A stretch of DNA of 64,000 nucleotides from assembly GCA_028277725.1 (NCBI GenBank), contig JANQFX010000105.1, positions 1 to 64,000 on the forward strand, written 5' to 3'. This DNA comes from Thiohalocapsa sp. GTDB lineage: Bacteria; Pseudomonadota; Gammaproteobacteria; Chromatiales; Chromatiaceae. The stretch's first letter is position 1, and each line of letters opens with the position of its first letter. The notes under the pieces are model-generated. The model was not told the origin of the DNA and did no database searches. It was given only the letters and a program-made list of their open reading frames with translations. The translations under genes and the position numbers were made by a program. This document shows positions 1-9,192 of the stretch, piece after piece.

Positions 1-63
1 CTCAATCGCGCCAACAACCGCTGGGACGCCTACTGGGACGACTACATCAAGCAAGCCGCGTGA
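1..63 (+). CDS. C-terminal fragment of an unidentified protein (LNRANNRWDAYWDDYIKQAA*), truncated by window start
   Basis: Open frame 1 from base 1 to TGA at 61-63. Confidence 0.4.
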   Translation, partial: LNRANNRWDAYWDDYIKQAA

Positions 64-142
64 CTGATTCGGCCGGCGCGTCAGTTTCGGTCGCACCCCG
101 CCCACGGGTTTCGCTTGTCATTGCCTCCAGTGCCGGGGCCGC

Positions 143-1234
143 CTACACGTTGAACCGGAAGTGGATCACGTCTCCGTCGCGCACCACATAGTCCTTGCCC
201 TCACTGCGCAGCTTGCCCGCCTCCTTGACAGCCTGCTCACCCTTGCAGGCAATAAAGTCGTCGTACGCGATGACCTCGGCGCGGATGAAGCCGCGCTCGA
301 AGTCGGTGTGGATGACCCCGGCGGCCTGGGGCGCCGTGGCATCCTTGGGAATGGTCCAGGCGCGGCATTCCTTGGGACCGGCGGTGAAGTAGGTCTCGAG
401 GCCGAGCAGCTGGTAACCGGCGCGGACGACGCGGTTCAGGCCCGGCTCATCCAGGCCAAGGTCGATCAGGAACTCCTCGCGCTCGTCCTCGTCCAGTTCG
501 ACGATCTCGGCCTCGATGGCTGCGCAGACGGCCACGACCTGGGCGCCCTCCTCCGCCGCGTGCGCTCGCACCGCATCCAGCAGTGGGTTGCCCTCGAAGC
601 CGTCGTCGGCGACGTTGGCGACGTACATGGTCGGCTTGGCGGTGAGCAGGAAGAGCTCCCGCAGGTCGGCGCGCTCGTCGTCCGTGAGCTCCATCGCCCG
701 CACGGGCCGCCCCTCGTCCAGGTGGGCCGCGACGCGCTCCAACAGGGCCTTGCGCGCGAGCTGGGTCTTGTCGCCGGTCTTGGCGGACTTGGTGGTGCGA
801 TCCAGGGCCTTGCCGACGCTTTCGAGGTCGGCGAGGGCGAGTTCGGTGTCGATGACCTCGATGTCGCGGATCGGATCGGTGCTGCCGGCGACGTGGGTGA
901 CGTCGCCGTCCTCGAAGCAGCGCACCACGTGGGCCACAGCGTCGGTCTCGCGGATGTTCGCGAGGAACTTGTTGCCGAGCCCCTCGCCGCGGGAGGCGCC
1001 CGCCACCAGGCCGGCGATGTCGACGAACTGCATGGTCGTCGGCAGGATGTTGGCGGGCTTGACGATGGCCGCGATGGCATCGAGCCGGGCATCGGGCAGG
1101 GGGACGACGCCGACATTCGGGTCGATGGTGCAGAAGGGATAGTTCTCGGCGGCGATGCCGGAGCGGGTCAGCGCGTTGAAGAGCGTGGATTTGCCGACGT
1201 TCGGCAGGCCCACAATGCCGCATTTGAAGCCCAT
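143..1234 (-). CDS. ychF: Redox-regulated ATPase YchF (Obg-like GTPase/ATPase)
   Basis: [24 protein letters not shown]-loop N-terminus and TGS-like C-terminus; 363 aa. Confidence 0.97.
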   Translation of the reverse strand: MGFKCGIVGLPNVGKSTLFNALTRSGIAAENYPFCTIDPNVGVVPLPDARLDAIAAIVKPANILPTTMQFVDIAGLVAGASRGEGLGNKFLANIRETDAVAHVVRCFEDGDVTHVAGSTDPIRDIEVIDTELALADLESVGKALDRTTKSAKTGDKTQLARKALLERVAAHLDEGRPVRAMELTDDERADLRELFLLTAKPTMYVANVADDGFEGNPLLDAVRAHAAEEGAQVVAVCAAIEAEIVELDEDEREEFLIDLGLDEPGLNRVVRAGYQLLGLETYFTAGPKECRAWTIPKDATAPQAAGVIHTDFERGFIRAEVIAYDDFIACKGEQAVKEAGKLRSEGKDYVVRDGDVIHFRFNV

Positions 1235-1465
1235 GGCTGGAAACCGGTGGTAAGAATCGACGGAAAGCCCGCCATCTTAGGCGATCGCCTGGAAGAAACA
1301 TACCGAATGGCGCCGATTTCTCGTGCGCCTATCCGACGCGCCAGCCCCCACAGAATCAGTCTATGCGGGGGCTGGCACGACGAAGAAGCCGGGCGGCGTG
1401 TTTCTTGACAGACATCGCCTTGGCCCGTCCAGGGCGTCTTCGTCCCGTCGACGCCGACCCGTTCA

Positions 1466-2986
1466 CTAGCCCTCGCCGGCCGTCCGGTTGTAGACGTCCT
1501 CGAAACGGACGATGTCGTCCTCGCCGAGATAGCCGCCGGACTGCACCTCGATGATCTCCAGGGGCACCTTGCCTGGATTCTCCAGCCGGTGCGTCGCGCC
1601 GACGGGGATGTAGGTGGACTGGTTCTCGGCCAGCAGAAAGCGCTTGTCGTCACAGGTGACCCGTGCGGTGCCGGAGACCACGATCCAGTGCTCGGCGCGG
1701 TGGTGATGCATCTGCAATGACAGCGACTCGCCCGGACTGACTGTGAGCCGCTTGACCTGATAGCGTCCGCCTGCGTCAATGGACTCGAAGGCCCCCCAGG
1801 GCCGATGCACGCGCTGGTGGTGCCGGTGCTCGCTGCGCTGGGCGCTCTTCAGGAACTGGGTCACGGCCTTGACGTCCTGGGCGCGGTCCTTGTCGACGAC
1901 CAGCACGGCGTCGGGCGTCTCGACGATGATGCAGTTGTCGACACCGACCGCGGCGACCATGCGGTGCTGCGCCAGGACCAGGTTGTTCTCGGCGTCGTGG
2001 ACGAAGGCGTCGCCGTCCAGCACGTTGCCGGCGGCATCCTGCTCGCGCACCTCCCAGAGCGCGGACCAGGCGCCGACGTCCGACCAGCCGACCGACAGGG
2101 GCAGCACGACGGCGGCGGGCAGTTCATCGCCGCTCGCCGTCGCGTCGGCAGATAGGCGTTCCATGACCGCGTAGTCGATGGAGTCGCTCGGGCAGGCGCT
2201 GAATTGCTCCACGCCGACACGCTGGAAATCGCCGTCCCTGCCGCCGGCGGCGAGGGCGGCCTCGCAGGCATCCAGGATATCCGGCCGAAAGCGCTCGATC
2301 AGCCCGAGCCAAACCGAGGTACGCAGCATGAAGATGCCGCTGTTCCAGAGGTATTCGCCCGAGGCGAGATAGGTCTCGGCCGTCTCCAGATCCGGCTTCT
2401 CGACGAAGGCCTGCAGCCGGAAGGCATCGCCGCCGAGACCCCCGTGTGCATAGGGCTCGCCCTGGCGGATGTAGCCGTAGCCGGTCTCGGGTTTGGTCGG
2501 CACGATGCCGAAGGTGATCACGGCACCGGTTTCGGCGAGCACATAGCCGTCGGCAACCACGGAGCGGAAACCGGGCGCATCGGCGATGGTGTGGTCGGCG
2601 GGCATGACCAGCAGCACGGGGTCGGGCTGGTCCGCGTCCGACGCACCCTGGTGCCCACTGCGGGCGGCGAGGGCCGCGAGTGTCAGCGCCGGCGCCGTAT
2701 TGCGCCCGACCGGCTCCAGCAGGATCGGCCCACAGTCGCGCCCAAGCAGACGGAATTGCTCCGCCACCAGGAAGCGATGCGCCTCGTTGCAGACCACCAG
2801 CGGCTCCTGGACGTGCAAGCCGAGCCTGGGGTGTTCCTCGGCCAAGGGGTCGAGCCGTAGCGCGGTTTCCTGCAGCATCGTGTGCTCCCCGGTCAGTGGC
2901 AGGAACTGCTTCGGGTAGGCCTCGCGCGACAGGGGCCAGAGGCGCGTACCCGAGCCGCCGGACAGGATGACGGGGAGCAGTGACAT
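1466..2986 (-). CDS. manC: Mannose-1-phosphate guanylyltransferase / mannose-6-phosphate isomerase
   Basis: MSLLPVILSGGSGTRLWPLSREAYPKQFL nucleotidyltransferase motif and C-terminal cupin (RPWGAFESIDAGGRYQVKRLTVSPG). The ORF track extends to 3223; start trimmed to the conserved Met. Confidence 0.95.
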   Translation of the reverse strand: MSLLPVILSGGSGTRLWPLSREAYPKQFLPLTGEHTMLQETALRLDPLAEEHPRLGLHVQEPLVVCNEAHRFLVAEQFRLLGRDCGPILLEPVGRNTAPALTLAALAARSGHQGASDADQPDPVLLVMPADHTIADAPGFRSVVADGYVLAETGAVITFGIVPTKPETGYGYIRQGEPYAHGGLGGDAFRLQAFVEKPDLETAETYLASGEYLWNSGIFMLRTSVWLGLIERFRPDILDACEAALAAGGRDGDFQRVGVEQFSACPSDSIDYAVMERLSADATASGDELPAAVVLPLSVGWSDVGAWSALWEVREQDAAGNVLDGDAFVHDAENNLVLAQHRMVAAVGVDNCIIVETPDAVLVVDKDRAQDVKAVTQFLKSAQRSEHRHHQRVHRPWGAFESIDAGGRYQVKRLTVSPGESLSLQMHHHRAEHWIVVSGTARVTCDDKRFLLAENQSTYIPVGATHRLENPGKVPLEIIEVQSGGYLGEDDIVRFEDVYNRTAGEG

Positions 2987-3300
2987 TCGAGTCGTTCCTA
3001 TGTCAAAAACGGGGTTACGGCCATTACAACCGCCGGTCCGCGCAGGGTCAATCGGGCGCGGACAGCCTAACTCCCGGCGTGCGAGGCCCGCAGGCGCTTG
3101 CGGGATCGAGCAGGCACCCCGCAGCTTGCGAACAGAGATTGCGGCAAAGGACAGCCTAGCGGCATGTCCGGGCTCCCACCGCCCGCTTGGAGCGGGTATC
3201 GATCGGACACATGGACTTCGCACCCTTGCCTGCCGCGTGTCATCATATGGCTGTCAATCGAATGGTGATCACCAAACTTCAGCTCCTCTAGGCACGAAAC

Positions 3301-4602
3301 TTGACCCGAGAAGAGAACATCCTGATCGTCGGCAGCGGTGGGCGTGAACACGCCTTGGCGTGGAAAGTTGCCCAGTCACCGCGCGTCGCGCGCGTCTACG
3401 TCGCGCCCGGCAACGGCGGCACCGCACTGGAGCCAGGGGTCGAGAATGTCGACATTGCCGCCACCGACATCCACGGCCTCGTCGAGTTCGCCGAGCAGGC
3501 CGGCGTGTCGCTGACCATCGTCGGCCCCGAGGCGCCGCTGGTTGCGGGCATCGTCGACCGCTTCCGGTCGGCCGGGCTGCGCTGCTTCGGCCCCAGACAG
3601 GAGGCGGCCAGGCTGGAAGGGTCGAAGGCCTTTGCCAAGGAATTCATGGCGAAGCATGGCATCCCCACCGCCGCACACCGCAGCTTCACGGACCTGGACG
3701 CCGCACTCAACTATGTCCGTGCGATCGGCGCGCCGGTGGTGATCAAGGCCGACGGCCTCGCCGCCGGCAAGGGGGTCATCCTTGCCGAGGACCTGGCGAC
3801 CGCCGAGGCCGCGCTGCGCGACATGCTGGACGAGGGCAAATTCGGCAGCGCCGGATCGACGGTCGTGGTCGAGGAGTGGTTGCGCGGCGAGGAGACGAGT
3901 TACATCGCGTTGGTCGACGGCGAGCACATTCTTCCGCTGGCCAGTTCGAAGGACCACAAGGCGCGCGATGACGGCGGACGCGGCCCCAACACCGGCGGCA
4001 TGGGGGCCTACTCGCCCGCGCCGCTGGTGACACCGGCACTGGAGGCCAGAATCCTCCGCGAGGTCATGGAGCCCACCGTCCGAGGGCTTGCGGCGGACGG
4101 CCTGCCCTACCTGGGGTTCCTGTACGCAGGACTGATGGTTTCCGACGATGGCGAGCCGAAGGTTCTGGAATACAACTGTCGCCTGGGTGACCCGGAAACC
4201 CAGCCCATCCTCATGCGGCTGGAATCGGACCTGCTCGATCTGATCGACGCAGCTCTGGATGGTAAACTCCGCGGCACTGAGGCCCGGTGGCGCGAACAGG
4301 TCGCGCTCGGCGTCGTCCTGGCGGCGGGAGGCTATCCTGGCGGCTACGAGAAGGGCTTGCCCATCCACATCGCAAGCGAGCCGGCCGCGACCGACGTCAA
4401 GGTCTTCCATGCTGGCACTCGCCTGAGCGACGACGGAGAACTCCTGAGCGCCGGCGGCCGCGTACTGTGCGCGACGGCGCTCGCCAACGACATCGACGGG
4501 GCGCGCGAGACGGCCTACGCGACACTGAAGGGTGTCGCACTGCGGGACGGGTTCTACCGGACGGACATCGGCCGAGCCGGAAATGAGACGCAGCAGCTCT
4601 GA
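3301..4602 (+). CDS. purD: Phosphoribosylamine-glycine ligase
   Basis: NILIVGSGGREHALAWK...HKARDDGGRGPNTGGMGAYSPAP GARS signature; TTG start. Confidence 0.97.
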   Translation: MTREENILIVGSGGREHALAWKVAQSPRVARVYVAPGNGGTALEPGVENVDIAATDIHGLVEFAEQAGVSLTIVGPEAPLVAGIVDRFRSAGLRCFGPRQEAARLEGSKAFAKEFMAKHGIPTAAHRSFTDLDAALNYVRAIGAPVVIKADGLAAGKGVILAEDLATAEAALRDMLDEGKFGSAGSTVVVEEWLRGEETSYIALVDGEHILPLASSKDHKARDDGGRGPNTGGMGAYSPAPLVTPALEARILREVMEPTVRGLAADGLPYLGFLYAGLMVSDDGEPKVLEYNCRLGDPETQPILMRLESDLLDLIDAALDGKLRGTEARWREQVALGVVLAAGGYPGGYEKGLPIHIASEPAATDVKVFHAGTRLSDDGELLSAGGRVLCATALANDIDGARETAYATLKGVALRDGFYRTDIGRAGNETQQL

Positions 4603-4849
4603 CTCGCCCCGCAGCAACCGCCGCACGGGCTTCTCCAAGCGCGAGTCTCTCAAGGGCAGTCGCGCCGACGCGACGACCAGCCACAGAGTTCCACACATCC
4701 TGATCGCACGGACACCGACGCAAACTTTACAAACTCTAGCCGCTCAAGCGACGCGCCCAGGAAAACATTAGTCCGGCCAATTGCTTAGCGACTGAGGCCC
4801 GAGTTTTGCATGCGCTTCGCTATGAGAGTGAAATCGTAAAGGATCAGCC

Positions 4850-5617
4850 ATGTTCGACCAGCGAACCAAACCCATAGCGACCAATGAGTCGGGGCTGCCA
4901 CCCGCGACCGAGCCCCCCAGCGATAACGCACCAGCGTCGCGGATGCGGCGAGGACTACTCAAGGCAGCCGCAACGGCAGCACCAGTCATCGCCACCCTCC
5001 CGAGCGGCGAGGCGCTCGCAAATGCCAGCACTCTGAACTGCGTGATCGCGGAACAAGACGGCAGCAAGCCATCGCCACAACCCGTGACCTCTTCAGCGGA
5101 CGAATATGCACGGTTTCTGGGCAAGATCCAGCTCTGGGTTTGGACTATCACGACTTCCGGCGGTGATCTCCAACAAACCGCAATCATCTACGAAATGCGG
5201 ATACCGGATTCGGGAGGCGTAGACAAGCTGGTCCGTGTTTACGGGCAAGGTAACCCCGACACCCTTCCAGCCGCGGGGACTTGGTTCGATCCGCCGAGCG
5301 GCGCCCAGATGGTACCGGGCCTCAATCTCGACGCCTATTTCCTCTATTCGTACAAAACGACGCAAAACCCGATCATGAGCAATGACGACGTTCTAATCAA
5401 CGAAGTCACTTTGCTCCCTGACGACTGCACGCTGAGTGACGTCTTCGATGACCCTGCGAATCTCTGGCCAGGCTCGAGCGTAGATCCGGATTTCGCCGAT
5501 GGGCCGCAGGTACCGGAGCATTGCATATTTCCGATGGCGATCAGGGTCGACGCAGGCGAAGCTGGCAATACAGCCATCACGAACAGCTGCCTGATGAGCT
5601 TTCAAAGAACGTTCTAG
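4850..5617 (+). CDS. Hypothetical protein with probable Tat signal (RMRRGLLKAAATAAPVIATLPSGEALA)
   Basis: Twin Arg followed by hydrophobic h-region; upstream of the HPr-rel-A genes. Confidence 0.75.
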   Translation: MFDQRTKPIATNESGLPPATEPPSDNAPASRMRRGLLKAAATAAPVIATLPSGEALANASTLNCVIAEQDGSKPSPQPVTSSADEYARFLGKIQLWVWTITTSGGDLQQTAIIYEMRIPDSGGVDKLVRVYGQGNPDTLPAAGTWFDPPSGAQMVPGLNLDAYFLYSYKTTQNPIMSNDDVLINEVTLLPDDCTLSDVFDDPANLWPGSSVDPDFADGPQVPEHCIFPMAIRVDAGEAGNTAITNSCLMSFQRTF

Positions 5618-5656
5618 CTTGGGCTGTCTGCGTCGCCTCTCGCCCAATCCCAGGTC

Positions 5657-6001
5657 ATGGGCTTTGACGCCATGTCTGCCAGCACGCCTACAACGGACGA
5701 CACTACCCCATGCATCGAATGGGTCGTCGTCGACGGTTCGGGCCTGCAATTCGCCTTCTTGGAGCCCGACAACGCAGTCTTCCATAAGGCCACCGGCGAA
5801 ACGCATCTGCTCAGCGCGTTGCCGACTCTAATCCTCCAGATGCTCCTCGATTCCCCCAAAAGTACTCGTGTACTCGCGAGCGACACGGCGCAGGCGTGCG
5901 AAACTGAGAACGACCCCGATTGGTTCGAGAAGATCTCAGGCGTCCTCAGGAGCCTCGACGGGTTGGAGTTGATCGAAGGGCGGACGATGCGTCACCCGTG
6001 A
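5657..6001 (+). CDS. PqqD-like peptide chaperone, HPr-rel-A system type
   Basis: 114 aa; small PqqD-like fold inferred from sequence and from operon position before an HprK-like kinase. Confidence 0.65.
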   Translation: MGFDAMSASTPTTDDTTPCIEWVVVDGSGLQFAFLEPDNAVFHKATGETHLLSALPTLILQMLLDSPKSTRVLASDTAQACETENDPDWFEKISGVLRSLDGLELIEGRTMRHP

Positions 6002-6915
6002 CAGCACGAGGTACGGATGCGCGTTCGGGGCCCGTACGCGCACGCACAGCATTCTGGCAAGCCTACCGCATTGGCCCTTTTCTGATTCAGGTCGGCAGCA
6101 GTATCCGAGATTTGCGAGAACAACTGGCCTGGTTCTACGGATCGCCTTTAGGCGCTCGGCAGGCAGAGATTATTCAGTTCAACGTGCGCGTCCTGCACGG
6201 CCCCTTGTACCGCAGGCCTTTCGCACCCCAAGCCGTCTTCAAGACCGACACGGAAGCGCCGTTCGCCCCCTTCCCTTTGAGCCATGCGTTTCCGCTGCTC
6301 GAGTGGGGGCTCAACTGGTGCATCGCCATGCGGGCCCATCAATTCCTGATGCTGCACGCCGGCGTCGTCGAGCGCGACGGACGAGCGTTGATCCTGCCCG
6401 CTGTTCCGGGCTCCGGGAAGAGCACCTTGACCGCGGCGTTGGCACTCCGGGGCTGGCGGCTATTGTCCGATGAATTCGGCTTGGTCGACTGGCAGACGGG
6501 TGTCATCCATCCCCTGCCCCGCCCCATCCCCCTCAAGAATCGATCCATTCCGGTCATCCGGGCGTTTTCCCCAGAGGCGGAGCTCGGTCCGCTGTTTCCA
6601 AAGACCCGAAAGGGCGATGTCGCACACCTGCGACCTCCAGGGGACAGCCGTCAACGACAGCACGAGACGGCCCGGCCCGCGTGGATCGTCTTCCCGCGAT
6701 TTCGTGTCGGCGCGAAGATGCGACTCGCCGCACTCCCCGACAGTCTCGCGTTTGCGCGGCTGTCTCAGAACTCCTTCAACTACCGACTCCTGGGCGCGAG
6801 CGGGTTCCAGGCACTCGAAACGCTCATCCGCGGCTGCCACTGCTGGAGCGCGGATTTCGGCGAGCTGGACGCGATGGTCACGGCGCTAGACCAGCTGCCT
6901 CCGCCCAAATCATGA
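5998..6915 (+). CDS. HprK-related kinase A
   Basis: Walker A LILPAVPGSGKSTLTAALALRGWRLLSDEFGLVD. GTG start at 5998 overlaps the preceding TGA; the ORF track start at 5920 is probably too early. Confidence 0.8.
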   Translation: MTARGTDARSGPVRARTAFWQAYRIGPFLIQVGSSIRDLREQLAWFYGSPLGARQAEIIQFNVRVLHGPLYRRPFAPQAVFKTDTEAPFAPFPLSHAFPLLEWGLNWCIAMRAHQFLMLHAGVVERDGRALILPAVPGSGKSTLTAALALRGWRLLSDEFGLVDWQTGVIHPLPRPIPLKNRSIPVIRAFSPEAELGPLFPKTRKGDVAHLRPPGDSRQRQHETARPAWIVFPRFRVGAKMRLAALPDSLAFARLSQNSFNYRLLGASGFQALETLIRGCHCWSADFGELDAMVTALDQLPPPKS

Positions 6916-7988
6916 GCCTGCTCCTGTCCGCGCTCCGTGATCCCACGATCACCGGGCAGCTTTCCGCGACGCATTGGAATCTGCTGCTCCGAACAAGTCG
7001 CGCCCACGGGCTCTGCGCCCGATTGAGTTGGATGATGGAGGACCAAGGCCAACAGGACCATTGTCCTCCCGTGGCCTGGAATGAGCTCTCGGCACAGCGG
7101 TTCTTTGCCGAGTACATGCAATCCCAGGTACGGCTCGAACGGCGCAAATTGCATCGCGCACTGGCCCCACGGGGTATTCCCGTGATGCTATTGAAGGGAG
7201 CCGCCTATGCCGCCGCCGAGCTCAAGGTGGCGCGTGGGCGGAGCTTTGCGGACATCGACATCATGCTGCCTCGCGATCGCCTGGAGGAAGCCGAAACCGC
7301 GCTCGAGAGAGCGGGCTGGTTGTCCGAAACCAAGGATCACTATGACCAGCGCTATTATCGCCGCTGGATGCACGAGCTGCCCCCGATGCACCATCGCGAG
7401 CGACTGATGGAGGTAGACCTTCACCATGCGCTGCTGCCCCTCACCAGCCGCATCCGGCCGAATTCGGGCCTACTCTGGGAAGCGAGCCGGCCACTGGCAG
7501 ACGCACCGGAGGTTGCCCCTTGCACGGAAGACCTGTGGCTGCATAGCGCTGCACAGCTGTTCCACGACGGGGAGATCGCGGGCGCCCTTGGCGGCATGCT
7601 GGATCTGCACCAGCTCAGTCAAGAGTTCGGGGCCGAGCCTGGATTCTGGGAGCGACTCATCGAGCGGGCACGCATGCTGCAGTTGGAGCGGCCGACGTAC
7701 TACGGCATCCAATTCTGTGTCTTGCTGCTCGACTCCCCGATACCGCTGAGAACGCAGCGTGCCGCAACAGCCTTTGCACCCGATCCTCTGAGCGCCCGCA
7801 TGATGCGGCTATTGGTGCCCAGGGTGCTCGAACCCCGTGCTCCACCCAAAGGGTCCCCGAGACTCTCGACCTGGCTCTTGTATCTGCGTTCGCATTGGCT
7901 GCGGATGCCGCCCGGTCTTCTCACCGCCCACCTGCTCCGCAAGGGACTGCGGCGGTTGCCAGCCGGACGGCGGGCCGCCGGGCACTGA
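6912..7988 (+). CDS. Nucleotidyltransferase family protein (NTP_transf_5-like), HPr-rel-A cluster
   Basis: LLKGAAYAAAELKVARGRSFADIDIML; ATGA overlap with the kinase at 6912-6915. Confidence 0.8.
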   Translation: MSLLLSALRDPTITGQLSATHWNLLLRTSRAHGLCARLSWMMEDQGQQDHCPPVAWNELSAQRFFAEYMQSQVRLERRKLHRALAPRGIPVMLLKGAAYAAAELKVARGRSFADIDIMLPRDRLEEAETALERAGWLSETKDHYDQRYYRRWMHELPPMHHRERLMEVDLHHALLPLTSRIRPNSGLLWEASRPLADAPEVAPCTEDLWLHSAAQLFHDGEIAGALGGMLDLHQLSQEFGAEPGFWERLIERARMLQLERPTYYGIQFCVLLLDSPIPLRTQRAATAFAPDPLSARMMRLLVPRVLEPRAPPKGSPRLSTWLLYLRSHWLRMPPGLLTAHLLRKGLRRLPAGRRAAGH

Positions 7989-8013
7989 CCGCACCTCGGC
8001 CTCGAGCTGTTGC

Positions 8014-9012
8014 TCAACCAGCAAGGTGTCCCGAGACACCAGGCCGCACGACCTCATCGACGAAAGTGGCCAGGGGTTGGAGGTCTGGATATCGGGAGGC
8101 AACACGGCTCAGGTAGCCAAGGGTGCGTGGCAGGTCACCGAGATAGGCCGGCCGCCCGTCACGCAAAGCCAGCCGCGCGAAGATGCCCGCCGCCTTCAGG
8201 TGACGCTGCACGCCCATCAGATCGAACCAGCGCGGGAAGGAATCGATGTGCTCAGGACGCAGGACCCCGCGTTGCAGGGACTGCTCCAGGTACATCCGAG
8301 TCCAGCCGCTCACCCGCTCCTCGGGCCAGTCGATGTAGCAGTCCCGCAGCAGGGAGACCAGGTCGTAGGCAACAGGCCCGACCACCGCGTCCTGGAAGTC
8401 CAGGATGCCGGGGTTGTTCCGCTCCGTGAGCATCAGGTTGCGGCTGTGATAGTCGCGGTGCACGCAAACCTGCGGTTGCGCCAGGGCACTCTCGACCAGT
8501 AGCCCGTAGCTCTGTTCCAGCATGTCGCGTTGCTGTTCCAGCGGGTGCAATCCGAGTAGCCCGGATAGCAACCACTCGTCGAAAATGCCGAGTTCCCTGC
8601 GCAGGAAGGGCTCGTCGTAAGCCGGCAGGCCCTGGTTGGGCCCTGCCGCCTGCAAGACGACGAGCGCGGCGATGGCATCGCCATAGAGCCGGTCGGCGTT
8701 GTCGACTCCCAGGTGATTCAGATAGTGCCGATCACCCAGATCCTCCACCAGCATGAAGCCCTGATCGAGGTCGTCGGCGAGTATCTCCGGCACATTGAGC
8801 CCGATCGCAGCGAGGTCGCGTGCCAAGCGAACGAACGCGGCGTTGTCCTCGGTCTCGGGCGGTGCATCCACGGCGATAAGGGACCGCTCGCCGTGCCGCA
8901 GGCGCCAATACCGTCGGAAACTCGCGTCCGCCGATGCGGCGGCCAGCGGAGGTAGCGCACCATCGAAGCGGCTCCGCAGCCAGGCCGCCAGTCGTTCAGT
9001 TCGATCCGCCAA
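8014..9012 (-). CDS. amgK: Aminoglycoside phosphotransferase-family kinase, AmgK-like (N-acetylmuramate/N-acetylglucosamine kinase)
   Basis: ASFRRYWRL...VCVHRDYHSRNLML...GILDFQDAVVGPVAYDLVSLLRDCYIDWP; divergent from lptD. Start uncertain; the ORF track extension into lptD is not credible. Confidence 0.8.
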   Translation of the reverse strand: MADRTERLAAWLRSRFDGALPPLAAASADASFRRYWRLRHGERSLIAVDAPPETEDNAAFVRLARDLAAIGLNVPEILADDLDQGFMLVEDLGDRHYLNHLGVDNADRLYGDAIAALVVLQAAGPNQGLPAYDEPFLRRELGIFDEWLLSGLLGLHPLEQQRDMLEQSYGLLVESALAQPQVCVHRDYHSRNLMLTERNNPGILDFQDAVVGPVAYDLVSLLRDCYIDWPEERVSGWTRMYLEQSLQRGVLRPEHIDSFPRWFDLMGVQRHLKAAGIFARLALRDGRPAYLGDLPRTLGYLSRVASRYPDLQPLATFVDEVVRPGVSGHLAG

Positions 9013-9192
9013 CCCAAGTCTCCCGATCCCGACTCGGCGCTCCAGCAACCGGTCGCCAGCCGTCAGTGCCCAAATGCGGCACAGTATCAGAATCGACAGC
9101 TTGCATTGATACGAGAAGGGGAATGTGCGAGCGTGTGCTGTTACATTGCGCGGGTTACCCGCACCGCCATCCCTCCGAAGACGACCGCCGAG

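Noticed and set aside
161-1408. 415-aa plus-strand ORF opposite ychF
   Set aside because: Composition of a shadow ORF; ychF on the minus strand is certain.
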